Shown one piece after another: positions 51,531 through 60,339 of a DNA stretch of 64,000 nucleotides. The DNA lies in the NCBI GenBank assembly GCA_040219575.1, contig JAVJSD010000025.1, forward strand, positions 31,150 to 95,149. The letters are read 5' to 3'. Source of the stretch: JAVJSD01 sp040219575 (GTDB taxonomy: Bacteria > Planctomycetota > Planctomycetia > Pirellulales > Pirellulaceae). The translations under genes and the position numbers were made by a program. Position 1 is the stretch's first letter. Every line of letters starts with the position of its first letter. A model generated the notes under the pieces. The model did no database searches, was not told where the DNA came from, and saw only the letters and a program-made list of their open reading frames with translations.

Positions 51531-52552
51531 ACGCCGACCGCGGCACCACGCCGCCGCGCGCGCTGCGGCGGGGCGCGTTCCAGGTCCACGCCCTCTTCCC
51601 CTCCCCTGCCCCGCTCACCGGCCAGCCACGCCGCCAGATTGCGGATCATCTCCGGCGGCACGAACGCCAGGTTGCCGATCAGCATCGCCAATCCGAAGGT
51701 GATCATGCCGAGGAACAGCGCGATGCCGCCATGCACCGCCGCCGCGACGGCCAGCGTGATCGGCCGCGTCCAACGAGGCCAGACGGTCGCGCAGTAAAAC
51801 GTCTCCCAGAACACCGTGATGTGCGCCAGCAGCGAACAGAGCACCGGATAGTGCACCAGCCAGGTCATGTCGAGCGACTGGTACTCCTTGTTGCCGACCG
51901 CCATCCAGAACGCGTTGCCGACCCACCACGTGTCGCCCTTGATCTTGCCGATGCCGCCGAACAGGTAGATCACGCACATGTGCAGCTGAATCAGCCGAAT
52001 CGCCACGTTCGCCCCCACCGAAGGCTCCGGCTCCGGCAGCGGCCCCCCTGCCCTGACGCGCCGGATCAACCGATCCACCGAATACACGGCGCCGCACGGG
52101 CCGAACATGCAGTACATGGCCAGCATCGTGTTCACCTGGTCGAGTCCGAACAGCGCGCCTTCCAGGCGATGGCAGTACATCACGGCCAGCAAGAACGACA
52201 ACACCGAGGTGACGCGCGAGAACAGGCCCACGGTGAACATGGCGATGACGACCAGCCCGGTGAGATGCAGCGTCCACAGCATTGCCGGCGACTCGATGTG
52301 CCACAGCGGCGTCCAGGCCCAGATCGAATTGCCGTGCAACTCGCGCGAGACGTCGGCGGTGATCCAACTGCTCGGGCCCAGGAACGCCTCCAGGTTCAGC
52401 GACCAGACGAAGTGCGTGTACAGCAGCATCGCCCCGGCGAGGATGCGTATCAGCGCCAAGGTGTGCGGCAAGGCCGGCTTGAACCAGAAGCGGTCCCAAC
52501 CGGCAAGTCCTTCCTCCACCCAGTCGCGCGCGCCGCGGAGTACGATATTCAC
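51518..52552 (-). CDS. HTTM-domain (gamma-carboxylase-like) membrane protein
   Basis: 344 residues with eight or so membrane helices. It fits the HTTM/vitamin-K-dependent-carboxylase-related family: LALIRILAGAMLLYTHFVWSL, LLAVMYCHRLEGALFGLDQVNTMLAMYCMFGP and IQLHMCVIYLFGGIGKIKGDTWWVGNAFW. The start is GTG 52552, whose bases overlap the TGA of the upstream gene (GTGA), so the two are coupled. The last 33 residues (ERGRGGEEGVDLERAPPQRARRRG...) are translated repeat sequence, including a G-rich motif copy at 51595-51615; another copy (52041-52056) reads RAGGPLPEP in a loop. The native C-terminus was probably shorter. Confidence 0.82.
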   Translation of the reverse strand: MNIVLRGARDWVEEGLAGWDRFWFKPALPHTLALIRILAGAMLLYTHFVWSLNLEAFLGPSSWITADVSRELHGNSIWAWTPLWHIESPAMLWTLHLTGLVVIAMFTVGLFSRVTSVLSFLLAVMYCHRLEGALFGLDQVNTMLAMYCMFGPCGAVYSVDRLIRRVRAGGPLPEPEPSVGANVAIRLIQLHMCVIYLFGGIGKIKGDTWWVGNAFWMAVGNKEYQSLDMTWLVHYPVLCSLLAHITVFWETFYCATVWPRWTRPITLAVAAAVHGGIALFLGMITFGLAMLIGNLAFVPPEMIRNLAAWLAGERGRGGEEGVDLERAPPQRARRRGAAVGVNDQ

Positions 52553-53202
52553 TTTTCGGCTCCTTCCGCTTCGAGCACTTCGACTTCGCTTTGCACGACG
52601 AACAGGCGCTCGTCGTCGAGTCGCATGCCGTCGTACAGAAAGGCGTTCACGTACGGAATCCTGTGTTCGAGCCGTTTCAAGATGACGCGGTCGGCGTCGT
52701 ACTGCTCGAGCAAGTGTCGCTGCAATGAACGCAAATGCTGCTCGTAGCGGCCCCGCTCCACCTTCCACATGGCCAGTTGCTCGGGCGTCGCGCCGGGAGG
52801 CGGCTGGGGCGGCCGATAGTCGGCGTTGAGATGCTCCGCCAACATGAAGTGCCGGTGATAAAGCAATCGCGGCCAATGCTGCTCGAGGTCGGGAAAGCGG
52901 CCGGTGATCGGCTGGCGGCCGTCGTTGAACTCCAGGCGATACTCGACCAGGTGGCTTGGCCCGGGATCCGGCGCGAAGAAGGCGTATCCGTGATTCAAAT
53001 GACAGACGCGGCCGTAGGGCTCGAACCAACCGACCGCGGCGCGAACCGAGGGGGAATCACCGTGGCTGGCGAACGCCAACGGGAAGATCACCACCGCCGA
53101 TAGGTGAAACAGGACCAGGCCGCTGATGACCACTTTCCAGGCCGGATGCAGCGGCTTGCGGTACTGCCAGCTTCGTTTTCGTTTGTTTTCTCGCTCGCTC
53201 AT
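52549..53202 (-). CDS. membrane-anchored partner of the HTTM protein
   Basis: 217 residues. A basic N-terminus is followed by one membrane helix (VVISGLVLFHLSAVVIFPLAFA), then a soluble part with GWFEPYGRVCHLNHGYAFFAPDPGPSHLVEY and a long helical, charged C-terminus. The FFAPDPG block is typical of planctomycete proteins encoded next to HTTM genes. The stop overlaps the HTTM start (GTGA). AAGG lies 8 bases before the ATG. Likely extracytoplasmic subunit of the same complex; inference from gene coupling. Confidence 0.75.
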   Translation of the reverse strand: MSERENKRKRSWQYRKPLHPAWKVVISGLVLFHLSAVVIFPLAFASHGDSPSVRAAVGWFEPYGRVCHLNHGYAFFAPDPGPSHLVEYRLEFNDGRQPITGRFPDLEQHWPRLLYHRHFMLAEHLNADYRPPQPPPGATPEQLAMWKVERGRYEQHLRSLQRHLLEQYDADRVILKRLEHRIPYVNAFLYDGMRLDDERLFVVQSEVEVLEAEGAEK

Positions 53203-53310
53203 GCCAGACGCCTTGCGGAGGACGTTGTCTTTTCACGACAGCCTTTGTCTTAAATCGTCCTGGTCAGGCAGGCCAGGAAAAAAAATCCGGACCGCAGCCG
53301 CGAGAGCGTA

Positions 53311-53354
53311 CAAAAAAGAAAACCCTCGCACCGGTCGTGTCCGGTGCGAGGGTT
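53311..53354 (-). terminator. intrinsic terminator of the GS-rich protein gene
   Basis: A perfect 14-bp stem (AACCCTCGCACCGG with its complement, 53321-53354, loop TCGTGT) is followed, in the minus-strand transcript, by TTCTTTTTTG. It lies 25 bases after the stop of the gene ending at 53380 and is the strongest rho-independent terminator in the window. Confidence 0.88.
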
Positions 53355-53379
53355 GTGACGATCGTGTTGGACGGTTCGC

Positions 53380-54435
53380 TTAGCGAGCGTCGGCGATCTT
53401 CGGCTCGTCGAAACTGAAGTTCAGTTCACGCGACTCGCCGGCCTTGAGCGTAATGGTCTCGTCCTTGGTCAGCATCACGCCGTCCTTTTCGTACTTCACC
53501 TGCACGGTGTAGTCTTTCCAGGCGTCGCCGCTGGTGAGGGTGTTGGTCGTGAACACCCGGACCGGACCGGTCGAGCTGGTCTTGTTGCCCGCCAGGTAGA
53601 CCGCGGCGTCTTCCGGCACGCGGACTGTCAGCGTGGTCTCGGGGGCGTCGAAATCGAAAGCGATCTGGCGATTGTCGCCAGCGTGAAGATCGACGATTTT
53701 GGTCTGCTCGACGGTCTTGCCGTCACGCTCGACCTCGGCGCGGACTTCGTACTTGTAGCTGTAGCCACGATCGAGACCGCGGGAAACGTACTGACGCTCG
53801 ACGCCCGGCGTGCTGGTCAGCTTGCCGTTGACGTAGATCTTGGCCTCGGCCGGAACGCTGACGGTCAGGATGGCGTTGTTGAAGTTCGACGCCGAACTGT
53901 CGCCGGCGGGCATGGGAGCTTCCGCCGGAGCGCCTTCTTCGCTGCCTTCGACCGGCACGCTGTATTCGTAGTAGGTGCCGCCGCTGCCGTAGCTGCCGCT
54001 TGAGCCGCTGCTGCCCGAACTGCCGTACGAACCACTGCTGCCGTAGCTGCCCGAGCTGCCATAGGAACCGCTGCTGCCGTACGAGCCGCTGCTGCCGTGC
54101 GAACCACTGCTGTGGCTGTGCTTGGCCGCCCAGCGGGCTTTCAGGCGAGCGAACAGACCACCGCCGGAGCTGCCGTGCGAGCTGTAGCTGCCGGAGCTGC
54201 CGTAGGAGCCACTGCTGCCGTAGCTACCCGAGCTGCCGTAGGAGCCGCTGCTCCCAGAGCTGCCGTACGATCCACTACTACCGTAAGAACCCGAGCTGCC
54301 GTAGCTGCCCGAGCTGCCATAACTTCCGGAACTGCCGTGGCTGTTCCAGCCAGCGAAAGCCTCGTTACCTGCGGCCAGGCAAGCTGCCGTGACGACGGCG
54401 CCAGCCGTCAAATTACGAAACCAAGTGCGGCTCAT
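53380..54435 (-). CDS. exported GSSGSYGSS-repeat protein with two TIGR03000 domains
   Basis: 351 residues: signal peptide (AGAVVTAACLAAGNEAFA), a low-complexity region of tandem GSSGSY units from about residue 30, interrupted by a basic patch (LFARLKARWAAKHSHSS), then two copies of the planctomycete TIGR03000 domain. The domains are ILTVSVPAEAKIYVNGKLTS and TLTVRVPEDAAVYLAGNKTS, each about 75 residues, ending in ITLKAGESRELNFSF. Such proteins are thought to be cell-surface or wall components. GGAG lies 7 bases before ATG 54435, and a strong terminator follows, so it is a single-gene, probably well expressed unit. The repeats may vary in number between strains. Confidence 0.88.
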   Translation of the reverse strand: MSRTWFRNLTAGAVVTAACLAAGNEAFAGWNSHGSSGSYGSSGSYGSSGSYGSSGSYGSSGSSGSYGSSGSYGSSGSYGSSGSYSSHGSSGGGLFARLKARWAAKHSHSSGSHGSSGSYGSSGSYGSSGSYGSSGSYGSSGSSGSSGSYGSGGTYYEYSVPVEGSEEGAPAEAPMPAGDSSASNFNNAILTVSVPAEAKIYVNGKLTSTPGVERQYVSRGLDRGYSYKYEVRAEVERDGKTVEQTKIVDLHAGDNRQIAFDFDAPETTLTVRVPEDAAVYLAGNKTSSTGPVRVFTTNTLTSGDAWKDYTVQVKYEKDGVMLTKDETITLKAGESRELNFSFDEPKIADAR

Positions 54436-54699
54436 TTGGGATGCTCCCCCCTGCTCGATCAGGAAAAACCCTTGAAAATACTGATTGTCCAGGTGATTTC
54501 GATCACCCCACAAGCATACCAACCATAGCTCGCAATTCAAGAAGTCTAGAGAGAATTGCGCGACAGGTAAGTCTAGGTTGACATCGGTGAGTTTGTCGAC
54601 TGGGTAGAATTTACACGACGAATCCTTAAGGCTTCCAATCGGGAAGGCGCTCGCTCGCCGCCAATGCGTGTCATTTCCGCACAGCTGCCCGGCGAACTC

Positions 54700-56235
54700 C
54701 TACTGCTTCCCATCAAGCGGCGCGAAGGGCCACAGCTTGCTCGGCGTGTGTTGTTTCTGCATGAACTGGGCGATCCGGGCGACGATTTCGGGATGCTCGG
54801 CGGCGACGTCGTGCGCTTCGCCGAGGTCGCTCTCGAGGTTGTAAAGCTCGATCTTCAGCGGGTCGCCGTTTCCCTTTCGCAACATGTTCTGTCGCACGCC
54901 TTTCCACGGCCCGACACGAACCGCTTGCTGGCCCCCATAGCTGGGGAACTCCCAGTACAGGAAACCGTGATGGACCTGGTCTTCGGCCCGACCGAGCAAC
55001 GTGGGGGCGAAACTGATGCCGTCGATGCCCCTGGGCGACGTCGCGCCGGCGATTTCCGCCAGCGTCGGCAACACATCCCAGAAGGCGGAAGGGAGATCGC
55101 TCTCGGTCCCCGCCGCGATGTGGCCTTTCCAACGGGCGATCATCGGCACGCGAATGCCTCCCTCGTAGAGGCTTCCCTTGAAGCCGCGCAAGGGTCCTGC
55201 TGACTGGAAGAACTCAGAGTCGGAACCGCCCAGCCGATCGTAGGTGGGACCATTGTCCGAGGAGAAGATGATCAGTGTATCGTCGGCCAAACCGAGTTCG
55301 TCGATCAGTTTCACGATGCTCCCCACGCCCCGGTCCATGTGACTGATCATGGCGGCGTATCCGGCGTGCGGGTGCGGGTGCTGCAAGTATCCCTTGTGCT
55401 GGTACTCGTGTTCGGGAATCTTCCCCTTGTACTGCGCGACGGACTTCTCCGGCGCCTGGATCGAAAGATGCGGCACCGCGAACGGCAGATACAAAAAGAA
55501 CGGCCGATCCTTGTTGTCGCGAATGAATTGCTCGCCGACCTCCACGAACTTGTCTTGCGAATAGGTGTCGCCGTGCAGCGTGCGATCGTTGCCCGGCAGG
55601 ACTTCCTTCTCGTGATTGCGCCATAAGAACTTCGGATAGTGATTGTGGGCGTGCACCTGACAATTGAAGCCGTAAAACAGGTCGAACCCCTGCTCGTTCG
55701 GATCGCCCGTCGTACCGAAGTGCCCCAGTCCCCACTTGCCGGCGGCGGCGGTGGCGTAGCCTTTCGCCTTGAGCACTTCGGCGATCGTCACCTCTTCGGC
55801 GGGAATCGGGTGCTGGCCGGGGAATTCCCAACCGAACTTCTCGCGCAGATCGTCGAGGCCCTTGGGATTACCGTTGCTGCGGATGTAGGCGTGTCCGGTG
55901 TGTTTGCCCGTCATCAGGCAGCAGCGCGCGGTGGCGCAGACGGCGTTGCCGGAGTAGTGCTCGGTGAACCGCATACCCTGCTGCGCCAGACGGTCGATGT
56001 TCGGGGTCTCGATCCACTTCTGCCCATAGCAACCGAGTTCGGCGTAGCCCAGGTCGTCGGCAAGTATGAGTACGATATTTGGTACACTACGTGTTTCGCC
56101 GTTTTCTCCTGAAAATACCGGAGGGGTTGACGCGACAGCGGGCAAGGCGATAAGTATGAATGTAGCAATTCTGTGTAGTAAACGGCCTAGTAAATCAGAG
56201 GGGTGTCGTCTTTGGCTTGTCGCGGTGAGTCGCAT
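54700..56235 (-). CDS. exported sulfatase with atypical formylglycine motif
   Basis: 511 residues. A signal/anchor (RIATFILIALPAVAS) precedes a full sulfatase domain: NIVLILADDLGYAELGCYG, GKWGLGHFG, FFLYLPFAVPHLSIQAPEK, FSSDNGPTYDRLGG and KGSLYEGGIRVPMIARW. The region where Cys becomes formylglycine reads GNAVCATARCCLMTGKHTGH, i.e. C-A-T-A-R, so the Pro/Ala of CxPxR is a Thr. If modified it works as an arylsulfatase on sulfated glycans; if not it may be inactive. It is the last chromosomal gene before the recombinase genes. ATG 56235 has GGAG 6 bases upstream. Confidence 0.88.
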   Translation of the reverse strand: MRLTATSQRRHPSDLLGRLLHRIATFILIALPAVASTPPVFSGENGETRSVPNIVLILADDLGYAELGCYGQKWIETPNIDRLAQQGMRFTEHYSGNAVCATARCCLMTGKHTGHAYIRSNGNPKGLDDLREKFGWEFPGQHPIPAEEVTIAEVLKAKGYATAAAGKWGLGHFGTTGDPNEQGFDLFYGFNCQVHAHNHYPKFLWRNHEKEVLPGNDRTLHGDTYSQDKFVEVGEQFIRDNKDRPFFLYLPFAVPHLSIQAPEKSVAQYKGKIPEHEYQHKGYLQHPHPHAGYAAMISHMDRGVGSIVKLIDELGLADDTLIIFSSDNGPTYDRLGGSDSEFFQSAGPLRGFKGSLYEGGIRVPMIARWKGHIAAGTESDLPSAFWDVLPTLAEIAGATSPRGIDGISFAPTLLGRAEDQVHHGFLYWEFPSYGGQQAVRVGPWKGVRQNMLRKGNGDPLKIELYNLESDLGEAHDVAAEHPEIVARIAQFMQKQHTPSKLWPFAPLDGKQ

Positions 56236-56369
56236 CTCGGGCTCCGCTTGGGATTTGGTTCATCGCCTTCGCTGGGAAACTGAATGTTCGGCCTCCAGTA
56301 TCAGCGGACAACTGTGGGCGGTCAACGCGCGAGGAAGCCGAGCCTGGCACGGGAGAATTGAGGGGAAGA

Positions 56370-57641
56370 ATGGGACGCAAGCGAAAGCAGCGACGACAGT
56401 CACACGGATCGGCGTGGCATTGGAAACAGACCGATTGCTGGTACTACACCATGCCCGGCACGAAAAAGCGGCTGGGGTTGTTCGACGAGCAAGGACAACG
56501 CATCCGGGGCAGGGAGAACAAGGAAGCCGCCGAATTGGCGCTTGCGCGAGAAAAGTTGACCTGGGAAACCGAACCGAATGGTTCTCCGAACGGCGGCGGC
56601 GAATGGATTGTCGCGCGAGTTTGCTCAGCCTACCTGCAGTACTGCGACCGGGGCGTGGCGACCGGCGCCATCAGCAAAGGCCATCGCGACAATTCGACCG
56701 CCTGGCTTAACGATCTGTGCGAGTACTGCGGTGCCCTGCCGGTTGCTCAACTCAAGAAGGGACACGTGCAAACGTGGATCGAAAAACACGACTCCTGGCG
56801 AAGCCCGGCGACGCGCCGTGGCGTGATCGCCATCGTGCTGGCGGCGTTCAACCGCGCCGAAGAAATGTTCAGCGTCCCCAGTCCTCTGAAGGGACTCAAA
56901 AAGCCGAAGTCGGAGCCGCGACTGGCGTCGCTCACCCCGGAGGACGAACAGGCGCTCTACGGCGCCACGGAACCGTGTTTCGGCAACTTCCTGTTTGCGG
57001 CGATTCACACCGGGCTGCGCCCCTATTGCGAGCTCGCCAAGTTGACTGCGGACGATGTCGAGGAATCCGAGCGAGGCATGATGTGGCGGGTCTATTCGTC
57101 GAAGACCAAGAAGACTCGCAAGATTCCCGTGCGGCCGGAGGTTGCGGAATTGACCCGCAAGTTGATGAAATCAGCGCCGAAGGGCTGTGGCAAGCCGATC
57201 TTTCGCAACACCAAGGGGAATCCGTGGAAGCGCATGACCGGCGTCGTGCGATTCATCACGCTCAAGGAGAAGTTGGGCTGGGATCAGGACCCGGTCAAAG
57301 GCAAGTTCTCGTCTTACACGTGCCGGCACACGTTCGCGCATCGCATGCTGTCGGGATATTGGACCAATGGCGCAGGTTGTTCCATCGAGACGCTCGCGGA
57401 GTTGATCGGGGACACACCCAAGGTCGCCTTCGATCACTATGGCCGCGAGTGGGGACAGCACTACCAGGAACCGCTCTGGAACGCGATTGGCGAAGGCAAA
57501 TCGCCGCCTGAGCGAACCCGAAGCAAGCGGGAAACGACCTCAAAGAAAAAGCCGCCATCAGACCGGCGCCAGACGGCGACAGCAAAGAACACCAAGGCGC
57601 CCGCCACGCCACGCAACTCCCGGAGCAGGAAACGAACATGA
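56370..57641 (+). CDS. tyrosine recombinase / integrase, first of a tandem pair
   Basis: 423 residues. N-terminal basic segment with HWKQTDCWYYTMPGTKKRLGLF (SAM-like/AP2-like DNA-binding start), a core-binding domain, then a catalytic domain: Arg217 (HTGLRPYCELAKL), a Lys-rich beta-turn (SSKTKKTRKIPV), C-R319-H320-TFAHRML and Tyr357 (DHYGREWGQHY). The position usually His in HxxR is Tyr here (YTCR). A basic tail of 50 residues follows. It overlaps the next gene by ATGA. Together with its twin it marks one end of an integrated element. AGGGGAAG upstream supports ATG 56370. Confidence 0.87.
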   Translation: MGRKRKQRRQSHGSAWHWKQTDCWYYTMPGTKKRLGLFDEQGQRIRGRENKEAAELALAREKLTWETEPNGSPNGGGEWIVARVCSAYLQYCDRGVATGAISKGHRDNSTAWLNDLCEYCGALPVAQLKKGHVQTWIEKHDSWRSPATRRGVIAIVLAAFNRAEEMFSVPSPLKGLKKPKSEPRLASLTPEDEQALYGATEPCFGNFLFAAIHTGLRPYCELAKLTADDVEESERGMMWRVYSSKTKKTRKIPVRPEVAELTRKLMKSAPKGCGKPIFRNTKGNPWKRMTGVVRFITLKEKLGWDQDPVKGKFSSYTCRHTFAHRMLSGYWTNGAGCSIETLAELIGDTPKVAFDHYGREWGQHYQEPLWNAIGEGKSPPERTRSKRETTSKKKPPSDRRQTATAKNTKAPATPRNSRSRKRT

Positions 57642-58768
57642 CGACGATCAACCCACGTCGCCGCCGTTCGCGTGGCAGTGCCTGGTACTGGCGACAAACT
57701 GACTGCTGGTATTTTACGCCGCCAGGGACGAAACGCCGAGCGCGACTACTCGATGAGGACGGGCGACCGATTCGCGGCCAGGACAACCGCCCTGCCGCCG
57801 AGCTCGCCCTGGCCCGACTGAAGGCGGCCGGTGATTGGCGGCCCAAAGCGGAATCCATCAAGGAGGAACAATGGCTCGTGGCGGCCGTCTGCTCGCGATA
57901 CATCGAGCACTGCCAGCAGCGAGTGACTTCCGGAACGGTTAGCGGTGAATATCGAGACGAAGTCGTTCGCTATCTCAATGACCTAAGCAGCTATTGCGGC
58001 GCATTGCCGGTCACGGAACTGCGACGAGGGCATGTGGAGCACTGGGTCGAGAGCCACGAAACTTGGCGATCCCCCGTTACGCGACGAAACGCGATCACGA
58101 TCGTACTCAGCGCCTTTCGTCATGCGCAGGAGATGTACGACGTCATTAACCCTCTGCGCGGGCTGAAAAAGCCGCCGCCGCGACCGCGACTCCAGTCATT
58201 CAGCACCGAAGACGAGCAATTGCTGTACTCCGCGACGGACGAGCCCTTTGCCGACTTTCTGTTTGCGGCGATCAACACGGGTCTGCGGCCGTTTTGCGAG
58301 CTTGCTCGCCTCACGGCGGACGACGTCGTCGAGATGGACCGCGGCATGATGTGGCGGGTCTTCTCGTCCAAGACGCAAAAGACCCGCAAGATTCCGGTGC
58401 GGGGCGAGGTTGCCGAACTTACTCGGCGTTTGATCGAAGGGACTCCGCGTGATTCCACCGTGTTCAATAACTCGCGAGGGGGCCCCTGGAAGAAAGTCAC
58501 GGGGGTGGGACGGTTCTTGCAGATCAAACGCGAGCTCGGCTGGGACCGCGATCCAATTCGCAAGAGCTACTCGTGTTACACCTGCCGCCATACGTTCGCC
58601 CACCGGATGTTGGCCGGCTACTGGAACGACGGCGCGGGGTGTTCCATCGAAGTGCTGGCCGAGTTGATGGGCGATACGCCGAAGGTCGCCTTCAACCATT
58701 ACGGCCGCGAGTGGGGAAGGCACTTTCAGGAACCACTCTGGGCGGCGATTGGGGTTCCCCGTCAATGA
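57638..58768 (+). CDS. tyrosine recombinase / integrase, second of a tandem pair
   Basis: 376 residues and about 60 percent similar to the preceding recombinase throughout: YWRQTDCWYFTPPGTKRRARLL, AINTGLRPFCELARL, FSSKTQKTRKIPVRGEV, YTCRHTFAHRMLAGYW, NHYGREWGRHFQEPLW. It lacks the basic tail. Its ATG shares bases with the TGA of the first gene, so both proteins are made from one mRNA, probably to act as a heteromer or on two different crossover sites. Duplication of a single ancestor is the simplest origin. Confidence 0.87.
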   Translation: MTTINPRRRRSRGSAWYWRQTDCWYFTPPGTKRRARLLDEDGRPIRGQDNRPAAELALARLKAAGDWRPKAESIKEEQWLVAAVCSRYIEHCQQRVTSGTVSGEYRDEVVRYLNDLSSYCGALPVTELRRGHVEHWVESHETWRSPVTRRNAITIVLSAFRHAQEMYDVINPLRGLKKPPPRPRLQSFSTEDEQLLYSATDEPFADFLFAAINTGLRPFCELARLTADDVVEMDRGMMWRVFSSKTQKTRKIPVRGEVAELTRRLIEGTPRDSTVFNNSRGGPWKKVTGVGRFLQIKRELGWDRDPIRKSYSCYTCRHTFAHRMLAGYWNDGAGCSIEVLAELMGDTPKVAFNHYGREWGRHFQEPLWAAIGVPRQ

Positions 58769-58855
58769 CGCTCACACGAGCTAAATTTGGGCACATTCCG
58801 CGTCATGATTACGTGATGCTCCCATGTATTTAAGAACGGCGCCTCGGATGTCGTC

Positions 58856-59155
58856 CTATCTCTCCGGCCGCCCCAGCTTGACCGTGATGTGCGGGAACTC
58901 TAATCGCATCGGCGCCGGCCGTCTCTTCACGGCGGTATTGGGGTGAACCTTCATGAGTTCAAGCAGCCTGTCGACTTCAAGGCTGTCGATCCTGATGCGG
59001 CCTTGGCCTCTTTGGCCACCTTGGAAATAGTCGATGGTGACGAATCGTCCTCGAATCGCGAAGACACCCGCATCCGATCGGGCGAGCCAGTCGTACAACG
59101 TAGGGACGCTCACTCCGAGTGCTGACGCTGCTTCTTGTGACGACAAAAGGGGCAT
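58856..59155 (-). CDS. small HTH DNA-binding protein (excisionase/HTH_17-like)
   Basis: 99 residues. The N-terminus SSQEAASALGVSVPTLYDWLAR is a MerR/excisionase-type helix-turn-helix, followed by FVTIDYFQGGQRGQGRIRID, a beta wing, and LEVDRLLELMKV. Such proteins direct excision or repress integrase genes of mobile elements. It points towards the two recombinase genes and ends 87 bases beyond them, a typical integrase/excisionase layout. No strong ribosome site was found. Confidence 0.7.
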   Translation of the reverse strand: MPLLSSQEAASALGVSVPTLYDWLARSDAGVFAIRGRFVTIDYFQGGQRGQGRIRIDSLEVDRLLELMKVHPNTAVKRRPAPMRLEFPHITVKLGRPER

Positions 59156-59391
59156 CGGAGTTGGGTCGTCTCCGCAGGACGAAGGCGACCAGGCGAGAAA
59201 TGGCTGCGAACCTCAATGAACGAGTGCCATTCTGAATATGCAGGGTCGCACAGCGATCGCTCGGCGCGACAGGCGGTGATCAAAAAATGCAGTTCTCTTT
59301 TCATCACGGATTTCGGAAAATGAAGGTACCGAACACGGACCTCGTGTTGGTGTCTGCTGTTCCGGTCGATGTCTGTTTACGGAGGCTGTGA

Positions 59392-60048
59392 ATGACCAAT
59401 CAAACAACCGACGCTGCGAATTGCGCCAAGGATGCCGCTGAGCTGTTCGATTTGACCCGACTACGGGTCGCAACTCTTCAATCCGCTGAACTGCTCTGGA
59501 AACGTGGCTTCACGAGACATGAGCGGGCACAACTAGGGAATTCGTTTGCGGAAGCCATGGAGAACCACCAAAGTGGCGTCGGCATGTGGATGCTCTTGCG
59601 CAGGGTCTCTTACCAGCGAGCAGTCATCGAGGTGGGCAGGACCCTTGGATTCCTAGATGACGAAAATGCAGGCTACCTCCTTCGTGAGGCGGGTGAGATT
59701 CCGCGCGATCCAGAAGAGGCACAGTCGGAGGCGATTGCTCGAGGGGATCTTGTCATCGACAGGGCCTCACAATCCGTCTACTGGAATTGCGAGTTGCTCG
59801 CGGTTGATTGGCAGCGCCACAATGAGTCCTTGCAGTTCCTGGTTCTCGCTTGCGAGCATGCGCTGCGGAACGAGTCGATCGATCGGTTGAGTTTTGGCGA
59901 CGGCGCGCGCGCAAACATCGTTACGCAGAAGAAGTCACGGCTAAAATGTGTTCCCGGGTTTCCCAGTGATCTGATTGAGTTCTTCAAAGTCAAGGGCCGC
60001 GGTACCCAGCGATTCACCTTATCCCCGAAGCGGATCCATATCTTCTGA
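59392..60048 (+). CDS. hypothetical protein of the integrated element
   Basis: 218 residues, start supported by GGAGG 6 bases before the ATG. It is soluble and mixed alpha/beta. The N-terminal half contains QSGVGMWMLLRRVSYQRAVIE; the C-terminal half (VYWNCELLAVDWQRHNESLQFLVLACEHAL ... RFTLSPKRIHIF) has a winged-helix-like rhythm seen in response-regulator outputs, but I do not recognise a family. GC content is lower than in the chromosomal genes. Divergent from the HTH gene, so the shared 236-base gap probably holds both promoters. Confidence 0.65.
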   Translation: MTNQTTDAANCAKDAAELFDLTRLRVATLQSAELLWKRGFTRHERAQLGNSFAEAMENHQSGVGMWMLLRRVSYQRAVIEVGRTLGFLDDENAGYLLREAGEIPRDPEEAQSEAIARGDLVIDRASQSVYWNCELLAVDWQRHNESLQFLVLACEHALRNESIDRLSFGDGARANIVTQKKSRLKCVPGFPSDLIEFFKVKGRGTQRFTLSPKRIHIF

Positions 60049-60339
60049 GCGACTCGGCCAATCGCTGCCGTTGATCTGGCCGTCCGCCGATCTCCTGCAA
60101 AAAACCAGCGCTACGACGGTATCGCGCCGTCAGTCAGGACTCGGCATCGGAAAAGCCGGGCCTGCAGCTTGCGCTACGACGGTGCTTATCCGTCCTCCGG
60201 CCTCGAGTAGCTCACGCCATTTCTGCTGTGGAGATCGGCGGATCGTTGATCGCATCGTGCGACTGATCGGCGACCCGCGCCAGGGATACTCACCTCCGAA
60301 GCCGAGATCCACCCCCATCGCGGCCAATCGGAGGGAGAG

